The notes beneath the pieces are model-generated. The model had not been told where the DNA came from, searched no databases, and saw nothing but the letters and a program-made list of their open reading frames with translations. 64,000 bases of DNA from Myxococcus stipitatus DSM 14675 (GTDB taxonomy: Bacteria; Myxococcota; Myxococcia; Myxococcales; Myxococcaceae): positions 124,001 through 188,000 of the forward strand of contig NC_020126.1 of assembly GCF_000331735.1 (NCBI RefSeq), read 5' to 3'. This document shows, in pieces, positions 33,801 to 41,459 of this stretch (position 1 is its first letter; each line of letters starts with the position of its first letter). The translations under genes and the position numbers were made by a program.

Positions 33801-34396
33801 TTGCCGTCGTCGCCACCGGAGACGAGCCGGCCGTCGCGCGGCGTGAAGGCCAGCGCGCGCACCGCGCCCTCATGGCCCGTCATGTCGCGCCGCTCACCCG
33901 TGGCGCGGGTGATGGAGCGCACCACGCCGTCGTCGCCACCACAGGCGACAAACGTCCCGGACGGGTCCACCGCCACGGCGCGCAGCGGCTGCGCGGCCGC
34001 CACCCACTCGTGCACCTTGCGCGTGGACTCCCACTCCCAGCCGCGCACGGCGCCATCCGCGCCCGCGGTGAAGAGCAGCTTGCCGTCCACGCCGGAGGCC
34101 AGCGAGGTGATGCCGCCCGCGTGGGCACCCTCGAGCCGCCCCTGCACCTGTCCGTCGGACAGCGTGCCGAAGCACAGCGCGCCGTCTGCGCACGCGGCGG
34201 CGAAGCGCTCGCCCGAGAGGGCCAGGGCGTTCACCGCGGAGGGGAACTCAGTGCTCCACAGCACCTTGTTGGTGCCGGGCTCGAACGCGGTGACGCGGCT
34301 GGCGGTGGAGGCGCGAGCGCCGCCGAGCAGCAGCACCCGCGTGTTGGCCGCGAGTGCACGGAGCTTCTCGATGTTGCCGATGGCGAGGACGGACAT
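27866..34396 (-). CDS. Giant WD40-HEAT repeat protein
   Basis: A 2176-aa protein with no signal peptide or membrane segment. The first 300 residues form WD40 blades (GGITSLASGVDGKLLFTAGA, GAVRALAFTPRDGRLVSGGD, VWSAGSDGKVKAWKL). Nearly all of the remaining 1850 residues are HEAT/PBS-lyase-type helical repeats with the pattern DDHPQVRAESFKALEKL, ENADVRAVSLDAVVAL and DPDSQVRSAVADALAHL, several dozen in all. Such solenoids are scaffolds for large complexes. It starts at ATG 34396 with GAAGGA 6 bases upstream. It sits between a 909-aa helical-repeat gene (73-bp gap) and the SWIM/WGR gene (overlapping), so all three are likely one complex. Intact open frame over 6.5 kb argues for strong selection. 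Confidence 0.85.
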   Translation of the reverse strand: MSVLAIGNIEKLRALAANTRVLLLGGARASTASRVTAFEPGTNKVLWSTEFPSAVNALALSGERFAAACADGALCFGTLSDGQVQGRLEGAHAGGITSLASGVDGKLLFTAGADGAVRGWEWESTRKVHEWVAAAQPLRAVAVDPSGTFVACGGDDGVVRSITRATGERRDMTGHEGAVRALAFTPRDGRLVSGGDDGKLRFWYLVGAVEFEVRGDKDTGHAGAVLALLFPPTPAAQNDEEPSDRVWSAGSDGKVKAWKLDERRKPRTFDCGSKPVNALVFMPPANPRAAKTALGSVFTASDDRRVFRFGIEVDGKPANDQDTSRHGLDVLTESLKAGRPKREAAVREAVVLDEPEALEFVLQVLSTDKEAEVRRVAAIELGLKGRVGARAKLRERLSDDHPQVRAESFKALEKLETESALAAPRAALESRFVDMRVEGLRKLAKLGGTSPLIPSLIAGMLGQNDSAVALAALDALVEVSPAGDTEPLRAAFERGLSALRVEVLIRIAGAGFLGHPRLQPLVARALDDVEADVRRVAFTIRVMERRALSHALESRDEDFARAVKDVARRLAMRTRQGAPSLTDADIQTARDTMPAQGTVGGTLTENDLEPLVAAMACRTPDTAVHGARGLALLGDARALGALLQLSREPEAVIRRQAALSLQALQDARARERLVWMLDDENADVRAVSLDAVVALSVEAPLSSAEAALRSGHEDVRVRGLDRLVKLGSAAQGAESLLGDALEDESAKVRGEAFRTLWAWNEKVPEKALDRALSGRFPDLRHRAVEVLSQRGTEGWAQERLKKSVEDRDASVATAAYEAWVKLVGKEKPEPHLAALASTLTSLRVLGAKGSVHAPAEPLRSPLLKRVQDEEVEVAVAALEALDKLVTTENGPLLAGLAAASLLVRVRAAELLAPRGAEDIIEPMRGLMDKELERTYPLAFLAPLRVRGARALASLGSRRLLSWFATTLVTSDQGDLQEQGARGLATASRRGDEGYLLDTLGHANVAVRSWGADGLARLGDVRALPVLTGNLRHDHLPIRLGAILSFAALGSQGDGGLLHGLEDRAREVQEMVFAIVLARDLRATRQGEPPDLLASALSSGRPEVRYAAARALELRTEPDAYRAHLVDVLLPPRPDKVGDMKDWPSEEDRAKRVVGLAEALSSAQPEQRYAAAQVLLLRNKPLDYFREAQKVARPRTLESPWKPETAPTTSPVQATPGKSWLRRLFSAVKPGTSAPEPTANEERQHLRRLAFGAYVGLLRQVAAGDDESHRVRRDAVDRVVKLTQEGYAGTPAAVAALLRALEDPHQLVRKAALAGLKELFPAGSDEPLSLALASLSPDVARAALDELAARGDAAKARITAALNSPLADVRRYAFELLEKLSPSGSLEPLLAALSSEHADLRVGVIERLAGANDSRVTEALGRAMASEHEDLRLRASELLAMRGDDRAVEVLAIFLRSETAPVAKRAMEALHRLGTPAAVNALAARLAAAPDVNERQRLVAALGQTRRPEALDVLARRSHEDESSAVRVATVAAAISIAGPDEKKRDHALAVRFLRSAVKSADAAVRLEALRPLEHGAEVGQSEILLSLFSDRDGAVRAEAVALYSKRVIEHGAPVAPLEDVLRAGARELMLPAAEAVAHLRGVSALRPLLLYARAGEDGQRERALLALGSLGDVRALSELEAVAAGGTPEAPTEPSMIWAAMEGLGRLAGRMPDGDERRRIEEKVEAAAVEGSSTELQEAGVKGLRAIGGERARVKLEALLLDPGTDSDVALTVVKELAKLKDLESEAALATTLDADDDDLRAEARKALDVLFPTQRTRVEFLAVASKYDDISDPAADYLAKEGEPALLVPRLATLTSQDLRLRLRRGLARRGVMPVPETVALLGHDKVAAREEAALLLGTWTGEARQPGQVDLSGVARALVTAERRTATDWASTLPGPKRQEQTTAWERLLWAGSRLGAAGIADSARAILQGGETKAPASVRREAANALERLGTAGGTLKLTGQDTGPVMSNDKERTATAEVLKAALTDPDSQVRSAVADALAHLVPDRAGAWALEVKPFDPVAMGPMGAKVSTDALATSEGRRLAEPALLGSRDLAPLKVLSAHAKPEVKQEAWAGMGRLGGDEAAKLLHESAFDKSNSVELRKAAWRAHKRARRAADRTRKLSQVQTEKEGTPS

Positions 34397-34469
34397 GATG
34401 TTCCTTCGGGGCCGCTCTTCTTAACATCGCGAAGGGGCGCAATGGAGGGCAACGGACGACGCGCGGGAC

Positions 34470-37199
34470 TCAGAAACTCCCGAGCCGCGCGTCCGGGTGC
34501 GCCGCGCGCAACTGGACCAAGGATGCCAGACAGCTCTGCCACTCACCCTTCGCCATGGAGCCGGTGAACTCCTCCAGCACGGGCGCGATGACGCGGGCGA
34601 AGTTCTCGTCGTCCAGGCCCAGGTCCCGCACCAGCTCGATGACGCGGCGCTTGGCTTCGCTCGCCGACAGGCGCTTCTGCACCTCGCCCTCGCGCGCTTC
34701 CTTCGCGCGTCCCGGGGGCAGGCCGAAGAGCATCTTGCGCAGGAAGTCGCGCAGCGCCGCGACGTCCGCGAAGCGCTCGCCACCCCCCGCCGAGGGGGCT
34801 TCCTTCGCGCCCGACGGCTTCCAGCCCTCCGGCAGGTGCGTGGGGCGGTGCTTCTCCCAGAGCAGGCGCACGGCGAACAGGCCGACCTCGCGGTCCGCGC
34901 TCTGCATCAGCCACGTGAGCCGCTCCGCGCCCCCCAGCCGCGCGTAGTGCCGGCGGATGAGCTCCACGGCCACCTCGCGCGTGCTGCGCTTGGTGCTCTC
35001 CGTGAGGGAGAAGACCTTCACCGGGTCCAGCTCCTCCGGGTGCAGCACGTGCCGCGCGTCCGCGCCCTCCTCACCGGCGCGCAGGAGCGCGTCGTAGGCG
35101 AGGTTGCGAATCTCCTTCGCGTCGGAGTCGGCCAGCTCGTACACGCGCGTGTGCCAGCCCCAGGCGCGCAGCTCCGCGCGGGTGATGGTCAGCGCGAAGC
35201 GGCGCACGTCGTCGCGCGTGTCGAACAGCGCGGGCCACAGCTTCTCCGGCGTGTACGACTTGCGAGGCGCGCGCGGCTTGATGTCGTAGGACTTCGACTC
35301 CGGCTGCTCCGGGCCGATGACCGGGTGGTGGCAGCGCAGGTACGTCTGGGCGAACGCCCGCACGGGCACCGGCTGCTTGGCGCCCAGCGCCAGGTCGAAC
35401 AGGCGCTCCAGGCCCGCGGCCGCGTCGCCCGTGTCGCTGAAGTCCGCGGGGGCCACGTTCTCCAGCAGGTAGCGGTGCGCGAAGTCGTGCAGCGTCGGGT
35501 CCGCGCGGCGGGCCAGCGCGAGCAGCCAGGGCACGGTGAGCTGGCGCGCGGTGAACAGCTTGCGGTTGCCCAGCAGCGTCAGCGCCACGTGGCGGTGCTT
35601 CGCGCTGAAGACCAGCCCCTTCACCTTCTCCACGTCCAGCCCGGGCAGGCTGTCCGCGCGGTTCAGCCAGCGGGCCACCGTGTTGCCGATGCGACGGTGT
35701 GACGTCTTGTCCAGCAGCCACTCCGGGCCGATGGCCGCGGGCGTGTACGCAGACAGCGCCTTCACCGCCAGGTCCTCCACCGGGTCCGGGTCCTCCTCCA
35801 GCCGAGGGTCCTCGAGGAGGTCCTTCCAGAAGGCCACCGGCATCTCCGTGCCGGGGTACTTGGACGCGACGAAGCCCTTGGCCCAGGTGAGCTGCTCGTG
35901 GGTGCCCAGGTACATGTCGCGCAGGAAGCTGGCGGTCAGCTCCGCGCGGTCGAAGGACTGCTCCAGCGACTTGGCCGCGAAGGCCGCCGTGGGCTTGTAC
36001 GACAGGAGCCGGCCGAGCAGCTCGATGCCCAGGTCGCGCGGGTTGCGCTTCTCCAGCAGCGCGGCGGCGAACGCCTTCACGTCGTTGGCGCCGTCGGCCA
36101 CCAGCGTCATCAGCCGCTCGGTGGGCATGTCCGACGCGTGGGCGCGGGAGTACTCGATGGCGTACGTGCGCGCCTTGTTGCTGGGGGACATGAGCAGCGC
36201 GAGCACCGCCTCGTGCAGCCCCAGCTCCCGCAGCTTGCCCTGGTGGAACTCAGGGGAGCCCTGCAGCGTCTCCACCAGGAAGTCATGCGCGCTGGCCAGC
36301 GGACGGCGCGCGAGCCGGTCCAGCCACGCGGGCGTCACCTTGCGCAGCGCCTCCGGGAAGTCCTTGCGCAGGCCCTGGATGGCGAAGCGCGCGGCCGGGT
36401 CCGACAGGCACGTGTCCAGCAGCCGCATCAGCGCGTCCGGCGAGCGCTTCCACGCGTCGGAGAACGCGCGGTGCTTCACCAGGTCCGTCGGCGGCTGGAT
36501 GGGGAAGGCGCGCGTCGTGTACTTCTTGGAGTCGTGCGCCCAGATGTGGTGGGCCACCCAGAGCGAGCTCCACGACGTGTCCTCGTCGTAGTGGCGCAGC
36601 ACCTCCACCGCGAACTGCGGGTACAGCTCCGGGACGGCCGCGCCCAGGTGGCGCAGGTAGCGCCACGCGCGCAGGCGCAGGTAGTGGAGCGTGCCGATGG
36701 AGACCTCGTGCGCGTGGGAGCGGCGGCGCTCCACGTCGAAGCGCCACGCGAGCACGCCGAACATCTCCGCGTCGTGGTTGGCCTCGGCCCGCTTGTAGAT
36801 GCGCTTGAGGCCGCCCCACAGACCGAACTTCAGGTCCGCGCGGCGCGCGATGTCGATGAGGATGGCGCGCGAGGCGTCCGTCTTCCGCTCGTAGAGGGAG
36901 ACGAGCAGGTCCGCCAGCGCGAAGCGCGCCGGCATGGGCAGGTCCTTCTGCGCGAGGAAGCGCTGCCACGCCGCATGCGAGTAGGCGCGCCGCTGCTTGA
37001 CGCCGCCCTGGAACCACGACTGGGACAGCGTGGAGCGCAGCTTCGTGAAGGTGAAGGCGCCCTTGGGCGGTGCCTTGCCGGGCTCGGGCGTGGGCTCCGG
37101 CTGCTCGAGGAAGGCGAGCACGGCATCGGCCAGGTCCGGCGACTCCGCCTGGGCCAACCGCTCGAGGTCTGCTGCGTTCAGCGCATCGCTCGTCGACAT
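34470..37199 (-). CDS. 909-aa helical-repeat protein, first gene of the SWIM/HEAT trio
   Basis: A soluble, highly helical protein. The N-terminal 100 residues contain FTFTKLRSTLSQSWFQGGVK. The rest is built from degenerate HEAT-like helices (FWKDLLEDPRLEEDPDPVED, RDDVRRFALTITRAELRAWG, IRNLAYDALLRAGEEG). The region SDAKEIRNLAYDALL and STREVAVELIRRHYARLG are the clearest repeats. No catalytic motif is visible, and I do not recognise the family. It starts at ATG 37199, and the gap of 73 bp to the WD40-HEAT gene implies co-transcription. Together with that gene it suggests a repeat-scaffold assembly used by the SWIM/WGR protein. Confidence 0.82.
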   Translation of the reverse strand: MSTSDALNAADLERLAQAESPDLADAVLAFLEQPEPTPEPGKAPPKGAFTFTKLRSTLSQSWFQGGVKQRRAYSHAAWQRFLAQKDLPMPARFALADLLVSLYERKTDASRAILIDIARRADLKFGLWGGLKRIYKRAEANHDAEMFGVLAWRFDVERRRSHAHEVSIGTLHYLRLRAWRYLRHLGAAVPELYPQFAVEVLRHYDEDTSWSSLWVAHHIWAHDSKKYTTRAFPIQPPTDLVKHRAFSDAWKRSPDALMRLLDTCLSDPAARFAIQGLRKDFPEALRKVTPAWLDRLARRPLASAHDFLVETLQGSPEFHQGKLRELGLHEAVLALLMSPSNKARTYAIEYSRAHASDMPTERLMTLVADGANDVKAFAAALLEKRNPRDLGIELLGRLLSYKPTAAFAAKSLEQSFDRAELTASFLRDMYLGTHEQLTWAKGFVASKYPGTEMPVAFWKDLLEDPRLEEDPDPVEDLAVKALSAYTPAAIGPEWLLDKTSHRRIGNTVARWLNRADSLPGLDVEKVKGLVFSAKHRHVALTLLGNRKLFTARQLTVPWLLALARRADPTLHDFAHRYLLENVAPADFSDTGDAAAGLERLFDLALGAKQPVPVRAFAQTYLRCHHPVIGPEQPESKSYDIKPRAPRKSYTPEKLWPALFDTRDDVRRFALTITRAELRAWGWHTRVYELADSDAKEIRNLAYDALLRAGEEGADARHVLHPEELDPVKVFSLTESTKRSTREVAVELIRRHYARLGGAERLTWLMQSADREVGLFAVRLLWEKHRPTHLPEGWKPSGAKEAPSAGGGERFADVAALRDFLRKMLFGLPPGRAKEAREGEVQKRLSASEAKRRVIELVRDLGLDDENFARVIAPVLEEFTGSMAKGEWQSCLASLVQLRAAHPDARLGSF

Positions 37200-37299
37200 G
37201 GGCCCGAGGACTTATCACAAGCCGACACTGTGGACAGTGTGCGCACGCCCGAGTCTGGGAAGTCTTGCTTTCAGAGAGGGCGTGTGGCTCCGGCCCCCC

Positions 37300-40200
37300 T
37301 CATGGGTCGGAGAGGGGCACCCAGCGAGGCCGCAGGTCGACGGGGGTGATGCCCGCGGAGGAGAGCTCGACCTCCTCGCGGTGGAGCATGACCTGACGCG
37401 TCCGGACGTTCGTGCCCCTCATGACGAAGGTGTAGCGGCCCAGGGGCAGCTCCGGGAACGTCAGGTGCTCCTCCAGGGTCGTGGGGTCGTCCAGGCGCGG
37501 CACGGCCAGGGCGGTGGAGAGCTGCTCCCACTGCCTCCGGGAGGTGAGCGGGGGGAGGGGGGCGGGGAGCAGGTGGACCTTGATGAAGGCGATGCCCCCG
37601 AAGGGGTCCTCGGGGTTCCGGTTCGCCTCCGCCAGCCGCAGCTGGAGCGTGGCCGGGCCCACCCGCTCCTGGAACTGGAGGGTCTTGCTCTCGGAGGGGC
37701 CCAGGCTCACGAGCCGGGGCAGGAAGGAGATGGGGCGGCCCTCGGCGTTCTCCGCCTCCGTCGGGGCGATGGCGTAGTCCCCAGGCATCAACCCCGAGGC
37801 GATGAACATCCCCTGCTTGCCGCGGGTGTACTTGTACCGGGTGTCCTCACCCTGGGGGGACAGCGGCGTTATCCCCACGTGGCTCTGGACGGGGCGCCCG
37901 CGTCGGTCCACCACGCTGCCCTCCAGCCGCGCGCCGGCGGAGAGCCGCGTCTCCAGCTCCGTGTCCGCCGGGCCGACGTGCTCTTCGTGCGACAGGTACT
38001 CGGGGTGGCGGAACTTCAGCAGCAGGGGCCCCGGCTCCAGGGGCGGCAGCTCGAAGACGCCTCCCGCGCCCGTGGTCGCGAGCGCCAAGGGCGCGACATA
38101 GGCCTCCGGGTCCCGGTCCGGAGAGAGGGAGGGCGGGGTGCTGGCTTCGATCTCCACGCCGAAGAGGGGCTGGCCGGTGCGTGTGTCCAGCACCCGGCCG
38201 CGCACCCGCCGCCCCGCCTTGAGGACCACATCACCCAGGTCCACGTCCTGGCCCGCCGCCACGTGGACCTCGCGCACCAGCCGGGTGAGGCCGGGGGCCT
38301 CCAGCGTCAGCGTCATGTCCCCGGGTTGATCCACCAGGACGCGGAAGGCACCGAGCGGGTCCCTGCGTGGCTCCTCGTTGATGTTGAAGCGGGTGATGGG
38401 GGAGTAGTCCTCGCGCATCAGCCGGCCGCGCACGCTCCCCTGGTACCGCAGCACCAGCCGGACGCCCGTCGCGCCCGCGGGCACGAGCACCTGGGGCTCG
38501 TGCGGCGCCGGCTCCTCGTCGGAGGCGGGCTCGCCGCGCAGGACATAGCCCTGCTTCTGAATCATCAGCCGGCAAGACCCCGGCGGCACGTGGTGGAGCG
38601 TGAAGCGCCCCTGGGCATCCGTGGTGGCGATGGAGGGCACCACGGAGTCACTGACGGACTCCTCCGCCATGCGCGCGAGGGTCTGCTCCAGGGAGGCGCC
38701 ATGCACTCCGACATCGGCGACGGGAATGCCCGCCTCATCCACGACGATGCCCGACACCGACAGCCCGGTGTTCATGCGCACCGTCACCTTCGTCGTCTCA
38801 CGGTCTCGGAGCTCCACGGGGAGCGAGGTGCGGTGCACGCCGCCCACCTCGAACTCCGCCACCAGCAGGTACGGTCCCCCCGCGGGCAGGCCGCCCACGC
38901 TGAAGCGCCCGTGCTCGTCGCTGGGGCCCATGGAGACGAGCATTTCCTTCTCCTTGGCGTCATGGAGGGTGAGGGTGACCTCCGGGATGGGCTCGCCCCG
39001 CGCGTCCACCACGAGGCCCTGCAGCCGCGCGCCCGGGTTCATCACCAGCCTCACGTCCCGGGCGGGGGCCTCCACCTCCACGGAGGCTCCGACGAACCCT
39101 TCGGCCTCGGGGGTGATGAGGTGGAGCCCGGGCTCGGTCAGGTTGAGCAGGAAGTGGCCCTGCTCGTTGGTGTAGGAGTCCGCCGTCTCGCTCTGCTCGT
39201 AGGGCGACTCGGAGGGCCGCTCGTGCAGGGGGCGCAGCGCGCGCTCCCGCTTCACGCCGGTGACGAGCGCCTCCGCCAGCGGCTTGCCCTCCGGGTCCGT
39301 GACGATGCCTTCCACGACGAAGGCGCGCTTCATCACGAAGTCCACGGGCGGCATGTCGGCCGTCACCACGAGGCTCTGAGGCTCGGTCTGTTGGAAGCCC
39401 TCCGCCCAGGCGCTGAAGGACATGCGGTCCAGGGGCGCGCGGTCGAGCACGAAGCCGCCGTCCTCCTTCGTGGTGGCGTGGATGGAGCGGGTGCGAAGCA
39501 CCTCCTGCGCCGGGCTCATCTCCACCAGCGCGTCGGGGATGGGCTTGCCGGCCTCGTCGCGCACCGTGCCCACCACGCGGAAGAGCGTCCCCAGCCGCAC
39601 CGTCACCTCCGCGCGGTCCTGCTCCTCCTCCAGCTCCGTCACCGCCTCGCCCTGTTGGTCTCCATGCCGTGCCCACAGGATGAAGCGCCCGGGGGCGAGG
39701 TTCTCCAGCGTGAAGCGCCCGTGCGCGTCCGTCACCTGGCGATGCGAGGCGTCGTGGGTCTCGACCTCGGCTCCCGCGACGGGGCGCTCGTCCTGAAGCA
39801 CCTGTCCGATGATGCTCCGAGGCCGGTGCAGCACGAGCTCCTCCTCGTGCAGTCCCTCCAGGAAGAGGTCCGGCACCCAGAGCGGCAGCAGGCCCGGGCT
39901 GAAGACGACGAGCGTGTATTCGCCCGAGGGCACGGGGCCCAGGGTGAAGCGGCCGTCCTTGTCGGTGAACGCCTCGAAGAAGCGGGAGTGCTCGAGGTGG
40001 AAGAGCGTGACGCTGGCGTTCCCCACGGGGCGCGCGGCCTCGTCGATGACGCGTCCCTGTCCGTGGAGCGCTCGCGCGAGCACCAGCGTCACGTCCCGTG
40101 CGCCCGCCGCCACGGTGAGCTCCACCGCCGCCCCCCGAGGCGAGAGGGCCCACAGCGCGACCGGGCCCTCGGTGAGTCCCTCCAGCGTGAAGGAGCCATC

Positions 40201-40605
40201 CGCCGCCGTGGTGGTGCGGCCCACCACGGGCGCCGCGCCGGAGCCGTCGTCCATCACCTCGAGGAGCGCCCGCACGTCCTCGCACCGGGCCGATGACAGC
40301 GGCGTCGCGGCGTCCTTGCCACACGGGCGCCCGGACAGGGACTCGCCGGGGATGGAGCGCGTGGCGGAGACCTCCACGCCCGCCGCGGGGCTCTGGTCCT
40401 CGCGGAGGACGCGGCCGTGCAGGGACAGCGCGCCCTTCGGCGGGGGCGTGGGCTCACGCGGTGTGGCGGGCCTGGTGGCGGAGGGCCTGGACGCGGCGGC
40501 GGGAGGTGCTTCGTGGGAGGCCGTGCGGAAGGCGAGGACCGCCACGACGGAGCCCAGGGCCAACACCCCGAGCATCAGTGCCACCGCGGATGGCCTTCGC
40601 ATCAT
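37300..40605 (-). CDS. Giant carboxypeptidase-regulatory-like repeat protein, paralogue 1
   Basis: An 1101-aa exported or membrane-anchored protein. Residues 5-25 are hydrophobic (AVALMLGVLALGSVVAVLAF), followed by a Pro/Ala-rich linker. The remainder is about ten CarboxypepD_reg / Ig-like sandwich units, each with the pattern G-x-V-x-D-x-x-G-x-P-x-x-x-x-x-V and DAxGRFxLxxLxPGxY (for example TDKDGRFTLGPVPSGEYTL, TDAHGRFTLENLAPGRFIL). No catalytic domain is present. Such proteins are numerous in myxobacteria and probably act at the cell surface. It starts at ATG 40605 with GGGAGGGG just upstream. A paralogue of the same layout lies at 48130-51084. Confidence 0.83.
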   Translation of the reverse strand: MMRRPSAVALMLGVLALGSVVAVLAFRTASHEAPPAAASRPSATRPATPREPTPPPKGALSLHGRVLREDQSPAAGVEVSATRSIPGESLSGRPCGKDAATPLSSARCEDVRALLEVMDDGSGAAPVVGRTTTAADGSFTLEGLTEGPVALWALSPRGAAVELTVAAGARDVTLVLARALHGQGRVIDEAARPVGNASVTLFHLEHSRFFEAFTDKDGRFTLGPVPSGEYTLVVFSPGLLPLWVPDLFLEGLHEEELVLHRPRSIIGQVLQDERPVAGAEVETHDASHRQVTDAHGRFTLENLAPGRFILWARHGDQQGEAVTELEEEQDRAEVTVRLGTLFRVVGTVRDEAGKPIPDALVEMSPAQEVLRTRSIHATTKEDGGFVLDRAPLDRMSFSAWAEGFQQTEPQSLVVTADMPPVDFVMKRAFVVEGIVTDPEGKPLAEALVTGVKRERALRPLHERPSESPYEQSETADSYTNEQGHFLLNLTEPGLHLITPEAEGFVGASVEVEAPARDVRLVMNPGARLQGLVVDARGEPIPEVTLTLHDAKEKEMLVSMGPSDEHGRFSVGGLPAGGPYLLVAEFEVGGVHRTSLPVELRDRETTKVTVRMNTGLSVSGIVVDEAGIPVADVGVHGASLEQTLARMAEESVSDSVVPSIATTDAQGRFTLHHVPPGSCRLMIQKQGYVLRGEPASDEEPAPHEPQVLVPAGATGVRLVLRYQGSVRGRLMREDYSPITRFNINEEPRRDPLGAFRVLVDQPGDMTLTLEAPGLTRLVREVHVAAGQDVDLGDVVLKAGRRVRGRVLDTRTGQPLFGVEIEASTPPSLSPDRDPEAYVAPLALATTGAGGVFELPPLEPGPLLLKFRHPEYLSHEEHVGPADTELETRLSAGARLEGSVVDRRGRPVQSHVGITPLSPQGEDTRYKYTRGKQGMFIASGLMPGDYAIAPTEAENAEGRPISFLPRLVSLGPSESKTLQFQERVGPATLQLRLAEANRNPEDPFGGIAFIKVHLLPAPLPPLTSRRQWEQLSTALAVPRLDDPTTLEEHLTFPELPLGRYTFVMRGTNVRTRQVMLHREEVELSSAGITPVDLRPRWVPLSDP

Positions 40606-40659
40606 CCCCTCCCAGTGGAGGCACGCTAGCAGGGCTCTCCGGGCGAAGTCGCCACGGGT

Positions 40660-41409
40660 TCAGGCGCGGGCGGGGAGGGCCTCCAGACGGGCCTTCTCGG
40701 CGACGATGAGGTCTCGGATGTGCTCGCGGAAGACGGCCACATCGTGGAAGCCCGTCGAGTCGACCGGCGGCATGACCTGGACATGGCAGTGCGCGGAGGT
40801 CTCCAGCACCAGGCCGTGCTTGGGCAGGGTGCGGGCGGTGCCTGTGAGCACGATGGGGATGATGGGGCAGCGCATCTTCAAGGCCAGGGCGAAGGCGCCG
40901 TCCTTGAAGGGCTTGAGCTGTCCGTCCGCCGAGCGCGTGCCCTCCGGGAACATGAGGATGGGGACGCCGCGCTCGAGCCAGCGCTCGCTCTCCGCCATCA
41001 TCTGGATGATGCTCTCCTTGTCCCCACGCACGAGCGGCACGTAGCGGTTGAGCCGCATGTTCCAGCCGATGAGCGGCAGGTTGAAGTTGGCGGCCTTGGA
41101 GACCCACTTGAAGGGGCGATAGAGCCCGAAGAGGACCAGGATGTCGCCCAGCGACTCGTGGTTGGACACGAGCACCGCCGGGCCTCGCCAGGGCAGGTGT
41201 TCACGGCCGTCCACCTTCAGGTGCCAGAGGGGGTTCGCGTAGAAGTAGAGCTGTGCCCAGAAGCACGAATACAGGTGCAGCACCCGCCCGTTCCTGTCGA
41301 ACGGCGTGGTGAGGGCCCAGACGAGGATGGCGCCCAGGAAGAGCACCAGGCTGGAGATTCCGAGGAACGTCCAGAAGACGATGGAGAACAGGAGTCGAAT
41401 GGCGCGCAG
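40660..41409 (-). CDS. plsC: 1-acyl-sn-glycerol-3-phosphate acyltransferase (PlsC family)
   Basis: An acyltransferase of phospholipid synthesis that turns lysophosphatidate into phosphatidate at the inner membrane. Signature blocks are VSNHESLGDILV (NHxxxxD), the YVPLVRGD region, MFPEGTRSADG (FPEGTRS) and IVLTGTARTLP. An N-terminal membrane helix (IVFWTFLGISSLVLFLGA) precedes them. The start is uncertain: the frame is open far upstream into the next gene, and the helix would begin with CTG 41409 (249 aa), ATT 41400, or, if only ATG/GTG/TTG are allowed, GTG 41346 (228 aa, cutting into the helix). It lies about 50 bp after the GNAT-cNMP gene and may be co-transcribed. Confidence 0.85.
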   Translation of the reverse strand: MRAIRLLFSIVFWTFLGISSLVLFLGAILVWALTTPFDRNGRVLHLYSCFWAQLYFYANPLWHLKVDGREHLPWRGPAVLVSNHESLGDILVLFGLYRPFKWVSKAANFNLPLIGWNMRLNRYVPLVRGDKESIIQMMAESERWLERGVPILMFPEGTRSADGQLKPFKDGAFALALKMRCPIIPIVLTGTARTLPKHGLVLETSAHCHVQVMPPVDSTGFHDVAVFREHIRDLIVAEKARLEALPARA

Positions 41410-41459
41410 TGTGCCACAGGCCCTGGAGCGTCGGGGAAGGGACTTGGGCGCGCGGCGGG

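Noticed and set aside
27944..34567. A 2207-aa open frame on the plus strand, opposite the WD40-HEAT gene
   Set aside because: It mirrors the real minus-strand gene, a shadow of high GC third positions. The composition is Arg/Gln/His-rich with no domain, and the true gene has clear WD40 and HEAT repeats.
36997..40296. A 1099-aa plus-strand open frame opposite the first giant repeat protein
   Set aside because: Low-complexity composition and no start signal; the minus-strand frame has a signal anchor and regular beta-sandwich repeats.
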